A stretch of 64,000 nucleotides of DNA from NCBI GenBank assembly GCA_951394045.1, contig OX595992.1:558001-622000 (forward strand), in the 5' to 3' direction. A program made the translations under genes and the position numbers. This document shows positions 21,028-30,950 of this stretch, one piece after another; position 1 is the first letter of the stretch, and each line of letters starts with the position of its first letter. The notes beneath the pieces were generated by a model. The model saw only the letters and a list, made by a program, of their open reading frames with translations, was not told where the DNA came from and made no database searches. This stretch comes from Nitzschia sp. DOCU1 (Eukaryota; Bacillariophyta; Bacillariophyceae; Bacillariales; Bacillariaceae).

Positions 21028-21499
21028 TATTATGGTGGGGTTGAATCGAGCGTCAATGCACTTGTGCTAGTAGTAGCATCTAAACTTCTCTCATAGCTAC
21101 GGCGCCGCACCACCGACGGGCGTCGAACGACTCGTCGTTGGAACCAATCAAAGTCCAATCAGTCGCCGGTCATTGTTTGATAAGCCCCTCCATAGTACAT
21201 GGTATGTCTCAGACGACATTCAATATACCCCTCCGGCGTCGACCGACCCGTTGGACGTGTTGTATGGCATCCAATTAAGAGTCCAATCAGTCGTCGGCCG
21301 GTCATTGTTGTTTTCGCGCAGAACGGCATCTTGCAGTTTCTTGGGATTCGATTGATTCGATTTCTTTGTTCTTGGATTCTCTCTTGCCATGTGATGCAAT
21401 GGTCATCATCGTCATTCAAACTACCGTACTCTCAAAACAACAGGCTTATTGTGTAAATAAAGCAAAGCATTGAATAGCCGCAATCAACGCACAACAAAC
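21028..21499. other. Spacer with short direct repeats, copy 1
   Basis: 472 bp between the fusion gene and the small protein gene. It holds a direct repeat built on GTCCAATCAGTCG plus CCGGTCATTGTT (about 21150-21178 and 21281-21310). The same spacer is at 33399-33872. No gene recognised. Confidence 0.5.
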
Positions 21500-21976
21500 A
21501 TGGCATCTTCTTCCTTGACCAGTGACTTGTTAGCCGATGAGAAAGCAGCCGCAGGGTCATTGATGACAAATCACGAGACGAACAACAACGGGTTGTTGAT
21601 CGACCTTCCGATGCAATCGACATCTGCTGCTGCTGCTGCCGCTGCCGACGTCAAGCCTGTCTTTTTGACTGCCAGTGCTGCTTCTGCTTCAATGGCGGAA
21701 GATCCTCTCGCCACGTCCTTACTGACAGCTGCAGCAGCAGTAGCACCTCCAGTCATATCGTCGTCATCGTCTTCCTATGACGACTGGCAAGTGGTCGATT
21801 CCTTGTCACCCGAAGAAACGCAACACGCTCAAGAACTCTTGTCCAAGCAGCAGCAACAACAAGAGCAACAACAGACAGAAGAAATTTCCGGCACAAAACA
21901 AACGAAAACGAAACCTCTCAAATCGCGAACAAAGACGGCGAACCTCAAGATGGCTCAAAAAAGGATTGCTATTTGA
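21500..21976 (+). CDS. Small low-complexity protein, copy 1
   Basis: 158 aa from the ATG at 21500. Composition is strongly biased: alanine runs, a serine run followed by YDDWQVVDSLSPEE, a glutamine-rich stretch (LLSKQQQQQEQQQ) and a basic Lys/Arg/Thr tail. No signal peptide or known domain. The DDWQVVDS segment is the only part that looks like a conserved short motif; function unknown. The copy at 33873 encodes the same sequence. It could be a real small gene or a chance ORF of biased composition. It ends 63 bp from the 3' end of the opposite-strand fusion gene. Confidence 0.5.
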   Translation: MASSSLTSDLLADEKAAAGSLMTNHETNNNGLLIDLPMQSTSAAAAAAADVKPVFLTASAASASMAEDPLATSLLTAAAAVAPPVISSSSSSYDDWQVVDSLSPEETQHAQELLSKQQQQQEQQQTEEISGTKQTKTKPLKSRTKTANLKMAQKRIAI

Positions 21977-22039
21977 AGAACCACAAACAGCGACAAACAA
22001 CGAGGTCTTCTGAAAAAGCAACAATGATTACTACGGAAG

Positions 22040-25000
22040 CTAGAGTATTCTTTCCACAAAGGTGTGCGAGTCATAAACTTCTTTGCAAACTTTGGGAATG
22101 CCCTCAGGTAGATCCTTCCAACAAGCATAGTCCATGGCGTGTAGCGCGCACAGCGCCTGGGCTATAGGAGTACTACTATTAGCACCCTTGGCCCAAACGT
22201 CTTTGGCAGCTTGATAGAACCCACCATCGTCTCGGGAGGAACGATGTCTATTCATCCCAACCTCTGGCAGCAACGTCGGTCCAAACTCCTTTGGGAGGAC
22301 AGAGGCGCAACTCTTGGCAACCAGCTCCGGAAATGCAATGGACAAGTTGTTCAGTGTAGGTAGGTAGGCTGTGAGGTGCAGCTGCCTGCCACTCGCTCGA
22401 TGCAGATAAGGAAGGATGCGGGTCATGGAAAAGACATGCATCAACATGGTACCCGGAGGATATGAGGCATGCTCCAAGATGATATCGTAGACGAACTGAG
22501 TGAATCGGAGCATTCGATCCGACTTGGAATCTTTGGGCATGTGATAAAACCTGAACTTGGGACCAGCTGATGCCAGTAGTTCCCTGTTGTTGCGTTCAAT
22601 TTGCTCTAGCAGGCGGAATTCGATTTCGTTGTAGCCTGAGAGAAAGTGACCAATTGGATCTCGAATCGCCGAAACTACGCACAAGGGCGCCCGCTCGGCG
22701 CTATCGGAATCGAGGAAGTCCTCCAACTGGCTATCCATCACCGTCCCGCCAGAGACTCGGCCGTTCAATGCCTTATGCATCCAAGAACGGATTTCCATAT
22801 TGGCCGCCTTCCAGATTGGAAGGTAGACAATGCTACCCACGTCGCTCGTAAGAATGGTAGCATTCTGAAAGGGGCCGTTGAAAAATCGCTTTGGGATTGC
22901 TCCCACCATTGGATGTCCCTCGTTCTTATTGGCTACCTGTACCTCCAGGTATTCACTCTCGTCCACCCCCAGTCGATCTCGGGCGATGCTGAAAAGAACA
23001 CCGGCAAACTTTAGGTTCGGAATACCTGCTGGGCATAGTCGTTCTCGAATATCAGACCAGGATGATGATGGTATGGATGGAGTTGACGGTGTCGTCACGT
23101 CGGGAAAGAAAGTCATAACAGAAGAAGTCTCACTATGATGAGCGTCTGCTGCGGTGGTCAATTGCAGCAAGCCCAGCGCCATCGAGGCGACTTCCCAATC
23201 CTGTTGAGCCAGACGCTTGTATCCTTCATCCTTAAAGTGTATGTTACAGGGGCGTTGGTATCGACGCAAGTCAGGATAAACAGCATTGTAGCGATCATTA
23301 ATAATGACCTGAGGATATCGACTTGCAACCTTCTTTGCAACGGCATTCAACGCGGGCACAGTGCCTGCCTTGAAAAGTTTGTCGTAATGTTTACAGGTCT
23401 TTCGACTTGCTGGAGCAGTCTCGGGGGAATCAAACGGTGACGGCGTCGTCAGGGCAAGTACAATTTTGGCTTTGGGGGAATGTTCCAACAGGCGTTTGAT
23501 AGCCCGTTCAAGGCCATGCTCGTATGGCTCAAACCCACCATAATTCTCTGGGTGATAGTGAGCACCAATATTGAACTGGATCAAGTCCCACGGGCATTGG
23601 CCCAGCCAGTAGTCCAGTTTTTCATCGTATTCTACCACACTACCACAGTTGGCAGGAGGGCCATGAATAGTGGCGCGTCTATTGGGACCAGATCCATAGA
23701 TTTCGCGCGTCCAGGGAACAGTGTGCAATGAGATGGAATCGCCGAGATAAAGAATCCTCGGCAGTCTGGCTGATTCTTCGAGATACGGGAAGAGATTCTC
23801 GCTTGACGTCCCGTTCAAAAACCGCAAATATTTGAGCCCACCTGCAGCATTATTGCTTTTCAAGACGACCTTGATCCACTCAGTATCACAGTGGCTGGTC
23901 GGCCGGTTTCGTACTAACATTGAGTCCCGCAGGGTCCTCCACACGTTTTCGTAGTCTCTTCCGGTCCAACTTTCTCCACTTTTCTCGGTTATCTGATTAA
24001 AATACTCAAGGGTTAATATGTCGTCCAGTTCTGCCAAAGATTGATGGTAACAACAAGACCCGTTCGAGGAGCTGCTGGCTCTCGTCATTTTCTTGGTGAC
24101 AGTCAGTGTTGGGAGTTTCAAGGTTCGCCGGTCGATGGACGCTTTGGAAGGAGAATGATCCGATAAGCCAAACTCGTCACTCCAAATGTCAAGAAAGATT
24201 TTGTTTGAAGGCCCGAGAAGTTTGAACATGTGAGACGTCATCGCAAAGTTGCAGATTGGATGTTCTTCGGCGTTTTTCAAGCCAGGCCTGATGGTCATCG
24301 GGAGATTTCGTTCTTTCATGCCCTCGTCTAAGCTCTTCATGAAGTCGTTTATCATCTGGTTGTCAACGACGAGAATGGGAGAGGAGTTTTCAAACGATTT
24401 CTGGTTCTTATCACCATAGTACTTCGTGGCTGCTATTCTTCGTTTCGATAGGTAGTCATTCAGTGTTCGGTAGGCCGTGTTTGTGTCATTGATAAAGTGC
24501 TCGTACCAAAAGCTTATCGCGTCGGGTGAACTCTCATCATAGGTGCAATTGCGGCAAAATGATTGGTATCTCGGGTTCTTTTCTGCGTAGCCATGGTTGC
24601 ATTGCTGATGGATCAAAGAAAGAGTTTTCTGAATCGGTTCTCTAGTCGAAACCAATCCGACGTAACGGTGTCCTTTCGCGGAATAACTTTTTTCGCATGT
24701 CTCCAGCGCTTCCAAATACAAATTCCCGTGCGTTTCGTATATTGACATCTTTTGTCTTTCACAGAAGTGGTCAGTATCGTTATAGAACCTGTCCATCAAA
24801 ACCCCATGGCAACACCAAGGGGAGGAACGATACGTGTCGTTGTCAAAGATAGGATACAAAACACTACTTATATACGTGCCAGCTGTCTTTGGGATGTGAT
24901 GGTACATCTGGGTATCAGACAAACATAACGAGAGTGAATGAGTCGCGATTTGCTGGGAACACAACAACAACTTTGCTCGTCGTGCAACATCCACTCACCA

Positions 25001-25238
25001 AATGACATTTCGGATCCTGTAGACAATCCAAAATAGTATCGGTAAATAGTTTGCGGTTCCGTGGGTAAAGCAGAACGCCACTTCCAGCTGCAGGAATGAT
25101 TGTAGTAGGATGAAGGGCGGCATTATCGTTCTGGTCGTAACATTTCAACGCTGCGTCAAGAGTCCAAAGAACATTGATCAACACTGCAACAAATACTAAA
25201 GTCGCCAACAAGAACATCTTTAAAATCAATTTCACCAT
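22040..25238 (-). CDS. Three-domain sulfotransferase-SGNH hydrolase-sulfotransferase fusion at the duplication junction
   Basis: Two exons, complement(join(22040..24907,24999..25238)), 1035 aa. Residues 1-334 equal the type II sulfotransferase of copy 1 (anchor at 5-28, IPKTAGT at 85-91, STREP near 167). At about residue 335 (SDHSPSK then ASIDRRTLKLP) it passes in frame into the SGNH/sulfotransferase family. Residues about 460-650 are an SGNH/GDSL esterase domain: YLGDSISLH with Ser near 471, FNIGAHYH, and NIHFKDEGY with His near 637. Residues about 690-1035 are a second sulfotransferase-like domain (YLPIWKAANMEIRSW, SAIRDPIGHFLSGYNE). The DNA junction lies at 24143/24144, exactly the block border. 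All domains should face the Golgi lumen. Whether it is made as one protein is untested; the frame is open throughout. Confidence 0.8.
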
Positions 25239-25755
25239 GACCTCGGAACAAATGGTTTGACAGCTCCCTGAACAGAATTATAAACGCTCCACTGTGAGAA
25301 GTGACCAAAGTGGCAAATTTTAGTGTTGGAAACGAGGCGGAAATTTTGTGGTAGAGTGGAGAGAGGATGCGACGTCGTCTCATAAGTGTCGCACGGCGTG
25401 TCGCCATCATTGGAGTAGACGTGTTTTGTGATCGTCTTTGGCGAGAGACAACAGTCTCCACGGGAAACGTCCAGGCGCGCAGTGCGCATTCGGTCTATCG
25501 TTTTTGAGAAAGAAACTAGAGTTTCGCTGAGCAAATGACTAATTCTACTAGGTGCGTGATTGGTTCTAATAAGCAAAAAAGGATCAAGTAGAAGCAACTG
25601 ATAAGCACAGTAGAGACGAGATATCTTGTGATCAAATTTTGCATCCCTCATTTTTATCACTTAGCCGTGCCGACAAAGCAAGCAAGAGAGACCAACAATT
25701 ACTCACGCCGATGCTAAGGATTAACTCCAACAAGATGATGCTTTAAAGCAAGCTA
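25239..25755. other. Intergenic region between sulfotransferase and O-fucosyltransferase-like gene, copy 2
   Basis: 517 bp, apparently the same as 13141-13657. It holds the 5' region of the fusion gene (minus strand) and the 3' region of the next gene. No additional feature seen. Confidence 0.4.
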
Positions 25756-27153
25756 CTAGCTAATAGAAGCACGAGACGACACTCCTGCTGGTTTTGCTTT
25801 GCTCGGCCAACAAGCATAGCTCTCCTTTGTCTGTTTAGTTCTCATGCCAATGGCAAGGAGGGCAAAAGCGCCAATAAAGTTGCACTCCTTGCAGACATAG
25901 TTACAGCTTCTTGTGCACGTCGCAAAATGAGAAGCTTTCTCGGCTAGAATCAGATCAATTGCAACCGTGTCGATGGGATCTCGCAACTCAAGATTATGGT
26001 AAACTTGATCAACCTTAACAAAGCGGGTAGTTTCTTTTCCGAGTAGTAGCATTTCGAGAGCGTTTTGTGCGTCATCTGCGCCGGTCCTCATCATCCACTG
26101 ATTCCATGTTCTTGTTGTATTCGTTGAAAGACTTGAGAGCAGCAGAAATTTGGTTACATTCGATGGGGAAGATCCTAAAGCCATTTGCTCTCGGGCGTCT
26201 AGGATTCGCAAGGCGCACTCCGTATAGTCCATCCCTGCTATGCGTTCGGCTCTCCAGTGAATAGCGTGAAATGGTTGACCTTGTTGTATGCCAAACAGCT
26301 GTAATGCTATATCCGCCTTCTCGTAGAGGTGTGGCTGAAAATCAAACTGGGCTCGAATGCGGTCTGCTTGATCTCTGTCGTGCAACGCAAGCGTCCTTCT
26401 CGGTGCACCATTCTTCTCTTGCGGAGGAATCATCACCTGCATATTAGAGAAACTCTCGTTCCAAAAGCTGTGAATCTTCAACAGTACAAGCTTTCCTCCT
26501 GCCACCAAGTCCAAAGCCTTCTGCAGTCGTGGGCTCGACTTTCTCCTGTAGTCGCCGGGGATCCTATTCTTGCTTCCAACAAGTCGGCATGCATTCGGGC
26601 CATTTAGCTCATCGCATAGCCCTCTCTGTAGATTTTTAGCACCGCATTTCGCAAAGCACATGTCAATGGTGGTCACCGCCGATGATTCTGGTCGCTCTTG
26701 GTGAAACTCCTCCAATCTTATCCATGAAACATCAGGATCGAACGTTGCCTTATCCATAAATTCAAACAGACGCAAGTGTCCTTTTTCGTCCCCAACCAGC
26801 CGTCCGTTAAGAATCTCAGGCTCGATAAGGGTAGCATTCAGTTTCTTAGCAACGACCTGCAATGCAGCCAGGCTTTGCAACCACCGCGACATGCCTTCTG
26901 CCCAGGACTGGACGTGTATGACCAAGCCACCAGAAGACAAATTGTTGTATAAACTTATGTGAGATTGTTCTTTGTTGTCGTTCCTCGGATTTGCGGTGGA
27001 GTCTGGTGGTGTCATTTCATGCTCTTGCTCCCTTGACGGTAATGAAACCAAATTCAATGCTTCGCTAGCAAATTCAAATTGCAGCCCGACAAACAAAAAG
27101 ATCAAGGACACCCACCACCAATAAATGATAAGAAAGAACGTTTTGTTCCGCAT
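25756..27153 (-). CDS. Golgi-type O-fucosyltransferase-like glycosyltransferase, copy 2
   Basis: Single exon, 465 aa, with no amino-acid difference from the copy at 13658-15055, so the duplication is recent or the copies have been homogenised. Same layout: signal anchor in the first 25 residues, luminal catalytic part with HWRAE at 299-303, and a Cys-rich C-terminus. Its upstream region lacks the 675-bp element that sits about 170 bp upstream of copy 1, so the two genes may be expressed differently. Confidence 0.72.
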   Translation of the reverse strand: MRNKTFFLIIYWWWVSLIFLFVGLQFEFASEALNLVSLPSREQEHEMTPPDSTANPRNDNKEQSHISLYNNLSSGGLVIHVQSWAEGMSRWLQSLAALQVVAKKLNATLIEPEILNGRLVGDEKGHLRLFEFMDKATFDPDVSWIRLEEFHQERPESSAVTTIDMCFAKCGAKNLQRGLCDELNGPNACRLVGSKNRIPGDYRRKSSPRLQKALDLVAGGKLVLLKIHSFWNESFSNMQVMIPPQEKNGAPRRTLALHDRDQADRIRAQFDFQPHLYEKADIALQLFGIQQGQPFHAIHWRAERIAGMDYTECALRILDAREQMALGSSPSNVTKFLLLSSLSTNTTRTWNQWMMRTGADDAQNALEMLLLGKETTRFVKVDQVYHNLELRDPIDTVAIDLILAEKASHFATCTRSCNYVCKECNFIGAFALLAIGMRTKQTKESYACWPSKAKPAGVSSRASIS

Positions 27154-27593
27154 GTTACCAGTAATATTCCCTGTGTTCTAACCACAACGCCGCAATGAGC
27201 AAGAAGATTAGCTATAGCAAGTGACCTTGAGTCGCTGGTGGTGCAAAGAAAGTTTTGAGCCGCTTTTCCCCCTAGCTAGAAAGTTGCACTTCCGATGGAG
27301 CCGGCGGGCGGGTCCATACCGGTACCAGTATGTTAGTCGTTCGGGTGATCGTGCATTGGCTCAAGTTGAGACAAGGCATATCTAGATTTCCCGCCGAGCG
27401 AAGCATCTTTGCTCGACTCGAAGGCCTATATGATTAAAATTGATATTAATAGTGGAGTTGGAGTATACGTTTATCTTTTCTGATCTGAGTTTGAGAAGAC
27501 GCTCTGCACCTGAAGAAAACATGGCATGCCACAATAGCAGTCGATGCAATTGAAATCTTGCCTATTGGAAGAAGATACCTCAGCGGAAAGAGG

Positions 27594-28870
27594 ATGATGA
27601 TGAGGAGGAGGAATGATGGACCAAGTTCTTGCGCTCCGGGCAAGTGCACATCGGCAGCGGGATCAGCATTTCCACGGATTTCTGGTGGAGTCATCTTCCA
27701 AGCCATTCTCTTCGTTTCGTCGACACTCAATATTTTGTTTGTGATTTCGATGAGTCACCTTTCCTTTTGGAACCAGCTACAACCACTTACGCCAGACGCA
27801 CCGCAAGAACCGACTGTTGTGGGAAGCAAGAACATTACTATCAGCAATGCTACTATCATTATTGGATACACGCCCTACGACAAAATCTTTGGACACGTTC
27901 ACATAGCCAAGACTGCTGGAACCGAGATCAATGGCGAGCTAGCAGCTCACTTCGAACGAGTATGTGGCCACAAAGGGTAAGGACGATTGTTGGTGTCTGT
28001 ATTTGAGTTTATGCTGCTGCTAGCTATCCGGTTTCATCCACCACGAGGAAATAGTCATTCTTCTTCTTCGAACCCTCTCAAATTATCCAATGCGTCTGCG
28101 CCTATATGATGATCATCAGGTACAGCTATGATGCCTATCAATTCAACAAGCGACTCCGGGCTAGAATGCCGAAAAACCCAATCATGCACGGAGGCCCAGA
28201 CGTATTCTCTGACAAAAACCCCAAATTCAATCGCGGTCGAGTGGATCCCGCTCTTATGCGGTAAGTCATCACCCTCGCACTACCATCAGACGACCGAAGA
28301 ACAAATATTGCTTATCCCCCCACCGCATACACTTTTTTCTGTCAATCAAGGGAAATCGGCTTCGAGGATTGTGATTATGTGTCCCTGGAAGAACCCTGGC
28401 ATTCATGGCCTAAGATTACCGAGGGATGGCCCCTGGAACTACATGTTCCCTGTCGGAAACCCTTGGATCACTTTATGTCACAATGCAATATCGTTCGCCA
28501 CATAGTCAATTGCCAGACCAATAGTTTTTGGGAAGAGATTGAAAGTTGTCTAAGGTTTCAGAATCGATTCAGCAAGAAATTATTGGAAATGCCTCAGGTT
28601 TCCATGAAATGTTTCAATCCTATTCCCGTGGAGCCCTATCTAAAATACATGAGTCGGTATCTACAACGCAAACGAGTTGAGACGGAATATATGCATCGCG
28701 ACACCAACAAACCTCGAAACAAGACCAATGAGTGTATATGGACGAATCGAACGGCGGCAGATCGTCTGTTGGAGATTCTCCTCCAGGATGATTACTACAG
28801 TTTTTGCCACAAATGCACGGGGAGCAAGGATGACCTTTTGGCGGAGAGGGGCGTATCCCCGTTGCAGTAG
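27594..28870 (+). CDS. Three-exon Golgi sulfotransferase-like protein, copy 2 (intact)
   Basis: CDS join(27594..27976,28120..28260,28351..28870), 347 aa; donors GTAAGG and GTAAGT, acceptors ATCATCAG and AATCAAG, both introns phase 2. The start is the first of three ATGs in tandem, after an in-frame upstream stop. Residues about 30-54 (GVIFQAILFVSSTLNILFVI) are the membrane anchor. HVHIAKTAGTEINGEL at about 100-115 is the PAPS 5' loop. CRKPLDHFMSQCN in exon 3 has the same place and wording as REPIQKTLSLIHQQCN of the other sulfotransferase here, so both belong to one family. Acceptor unknown. It is the working counterpart of the broken gene at 16172. Confidence 0.8.
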
Positions 28871-29120
28871 TGGCTGAAATGAGGTGGTCGCCAATTCCTT
28901 TGCTCCAGCTCCTTTGCTAGTATTGTTCTCTTCTCTAGTAGAGGAGGTAAAAGTAACAAGAAGAGCGGTAGTAAGAATATGCCCTGCGTACTATCCACAA
29001 TGCCACGAAAATGAACACGATTAGCTAGCAAGTGACCTGGTGGTGCAAAGAACGTTTCAACAGTCGGCACCCTGATATCACGATTGTGTGAAGAAGTGAA
29101 TGCAGCATGGTCGGGAGAGT

Positions 29121-30671
29121 CTATAGTCCGCACTAACCATATCGCCATCCTAACATTTCTTTAAATACGTGGTCAGATAAATATATAATATTTATTTAGC
29201 CAAAAATATTGACTTCTTCGACTTGCAAAAAAGTCACTCCCGTCGTCCGGTCCATCATGCGATCAAATCTGAAAATGCCGCCAAGGATCGCGGGGGATCG
29301 AAATGAGAAGATCATTGCAACACTCAAGTGAGGCAATGAATGTCGGCGTTTCATCATCAAAAAGGCTTGGCCAAGTGACATTTTTTGAAGATAGCTTCAA
29401 AACACTATTGACAACACTCCTGCAAAAAAGGTCATTCGGCCAAAACGTATTGGCGATGGTGTCACCATCCAACGTTCTGGCGGACGTCATGAAGGACATT
29501 CCGGGCGCTCTTTCTTCATGCTTCTACTAGCAACCAAGCACTAGTTGTGCAACAACAAACTTCCAGCAAACGATAGATTGCTTGAGCTACCTAGATTTCC
29601 TACCTTTAACTATATAATAATTTGTAGTACAGACTATCTAGTTAGTCGTCGACATTCACTTCAACGACAACAACACTAATGCATCTATTTCGATAGATGC
29701 ACTCCCATTTCCACCACCCACATTCCAAAGTTGTCTTTTTGGGATCGTCCAAAGACTTCAAGGTGATTCAAAATGGGACAATTGTGTCTACAATTTTGAT
29801 GAGTAAATTTGTCTGTGGAGGAGGACGAAGCACCTAGAAACTTGCCACTCCCGACATGTTGAAAGGCAACGGGTTGAAAACGTTCCCAATAGTCGCCACA
29901 ACACACCACTTTCCAGTCATTGCCATTATCACCTTTTCCGAAACAACTCACTTCTTGTTGTCTCGATATAGGCGATCGAACATTATGAGAATGTAAATTT
30001 CTCAAAGAGTCCGAATGCAAAAGACGAATGATGGAGCCACACTTGATGGGCTCGGCGACACCACTGGTGCAGGCGGCTTCACGTCCATGACTTTCTTCAT
30101 CATTGGGACCACGAATCCACCAGAGTGTATTGGTGGTGGTGGCAGAAGAGACGGCCGTCCGTGACAAGAACGCGGATCCTAGAAACCATCATCAGGGGAT
30201 GCAGGCAAAGCAGTCATAAGCGGGTGCTCTCCAGCCACATATGTCAACAAGAGCAGGAAGAAGGGCATCGTTGGCATTAGGTGATACATTGTCTTCGCTG
30301 CCGTCGTCATTTCCAGTAGCCGTAGTGCTCAAAATCATGTGCACTTCCTTGGTTGTTCCCAGAACAAGGTTGGTGTGGATGCATCTCACGACTCCCATGG
30401 ACAATTCTCCAAGCTTGCTGCCGATGTGTTTGCGATTGCCGCCATTGGGCGTTGCTTATTGAGGCCGGCAAAGTGCAGGCAACAGGTTTGCAAAGACAAA
30501 GTGAACGAATATAATACATCATGGTGATGACCCAATGTGAATTTCGGATTGTCGACTTGTTTGATCTTTGGCTTGCATGCGCGGCTAAAAATATTATATA
30601 CTTATTCAACATGTATAAAATAGGTATTTAGGATTTTTGGAGGATGTCGATATGGTTAGTGCGGACCATAG
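29121..30671. mobile_element. 1551-bp TIR element with AGT target duplication carrying a gene fragment (copy 2 only)
   Basis: Copy 1 has the empty site GGGAGAGTCACAAC (about 18312-18325). In copy 2 AGT flanks the element on both sides (29118-29120, 30672-30674). The first and last 31 bp are inverted repeats matching at 29 of 31 positions (CCGCACTAACCATATCG). AT-rich subterminal stretches also match in inverted order (TATATAATATTT then TTTAGCC), so the full inverted repeat is near 80 bp with gaps. No transposase is encoded. The interior carries SDF2-like coding sequence on the minus strand and an unassigned stretch at 29200-29560. Confidence 0.92.
29685..30462 (-). pseudogene. SDF2-like MIR-domain gene fragment captured in the TIR element
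   Basis: Minus-strand frame 29685-30167 reads TNTLWWIRGPN, then IKCGSIIRLLHSDSLRNLHSH, SPISRQQEVSCFGKGDNGND and FGMWVVEMGVHL. This is the order of MIR motifs 2 and 3 of stromal-cell-derived-factor-2 proteins, ER lumen proteins of protein folding and O-mannosylation quality control. The upstream part (to about 30462) is open in another frame (GVVRCIHTNLVLGTTKEVH) and poorly matches the first MIR motif. There is no clear signal peptide and no ATG joined to the MIR part, so I score it as a captured partial copy. A spliced complete gene is possible but not shown. Confidence 0.65.
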
Positions 30672-30950
30672 AGTCACAACAAAAACGACGACATCGGGGT
30701 ACGCCGCGCATACTAAACCACGGACGGACGGTTCGCGCGTTTACCGGAAGAATTTTTAGTCCTATGTGATCAGTGATGTGGGTGATCGCGCATTGGCTCC
30801 AACGGCAACCGAACAAGGAAATGACGCGAGCCGGGCCCCTTTGTGGCTACGGGACAGACGGACTCCTCCCAGCAGGAGTCAATTTTCGTTTTCAGTTAAT
30901 CACTGTATGTTGTTAATCACTTTAAACTCGCGCTGGAAATCATTTTTAAC

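Larger units (their letters stand above)
12046..22403. repeat. Tandem duplicated block, copy 1
   Basis: This block recurs at 24144-34776 with near identity: long stretches have no differences, and the 465-aa glycosyltransferase proteins of both copies are the same. Copy 1 starts at TTGGAAGGAG next to the transposase remnant. Offsets are 12098 at the left, 11420 after the insertion at 15228, 10793 after the insertion at 16761, and then change at the insertion in copy 2. Near-identity ends at 22403/34776 inside a sulfotransferase gene, after which the two copies differ every few dozen bases. Copy-1-specific features are two TIR elements, a 7-bp deletion at about 17800 and a nonsense codon at 12075. 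Confidence 0.95.

Noticed and set aside
29118..30674. Idea that the SDF2-like sequence is an ordinary resident gene of the block
   Set aside because: Copy 1 has a clean empty site with a single AGT, and the sequence is enclosed by matching inverted repeats, so it arrived with the element.
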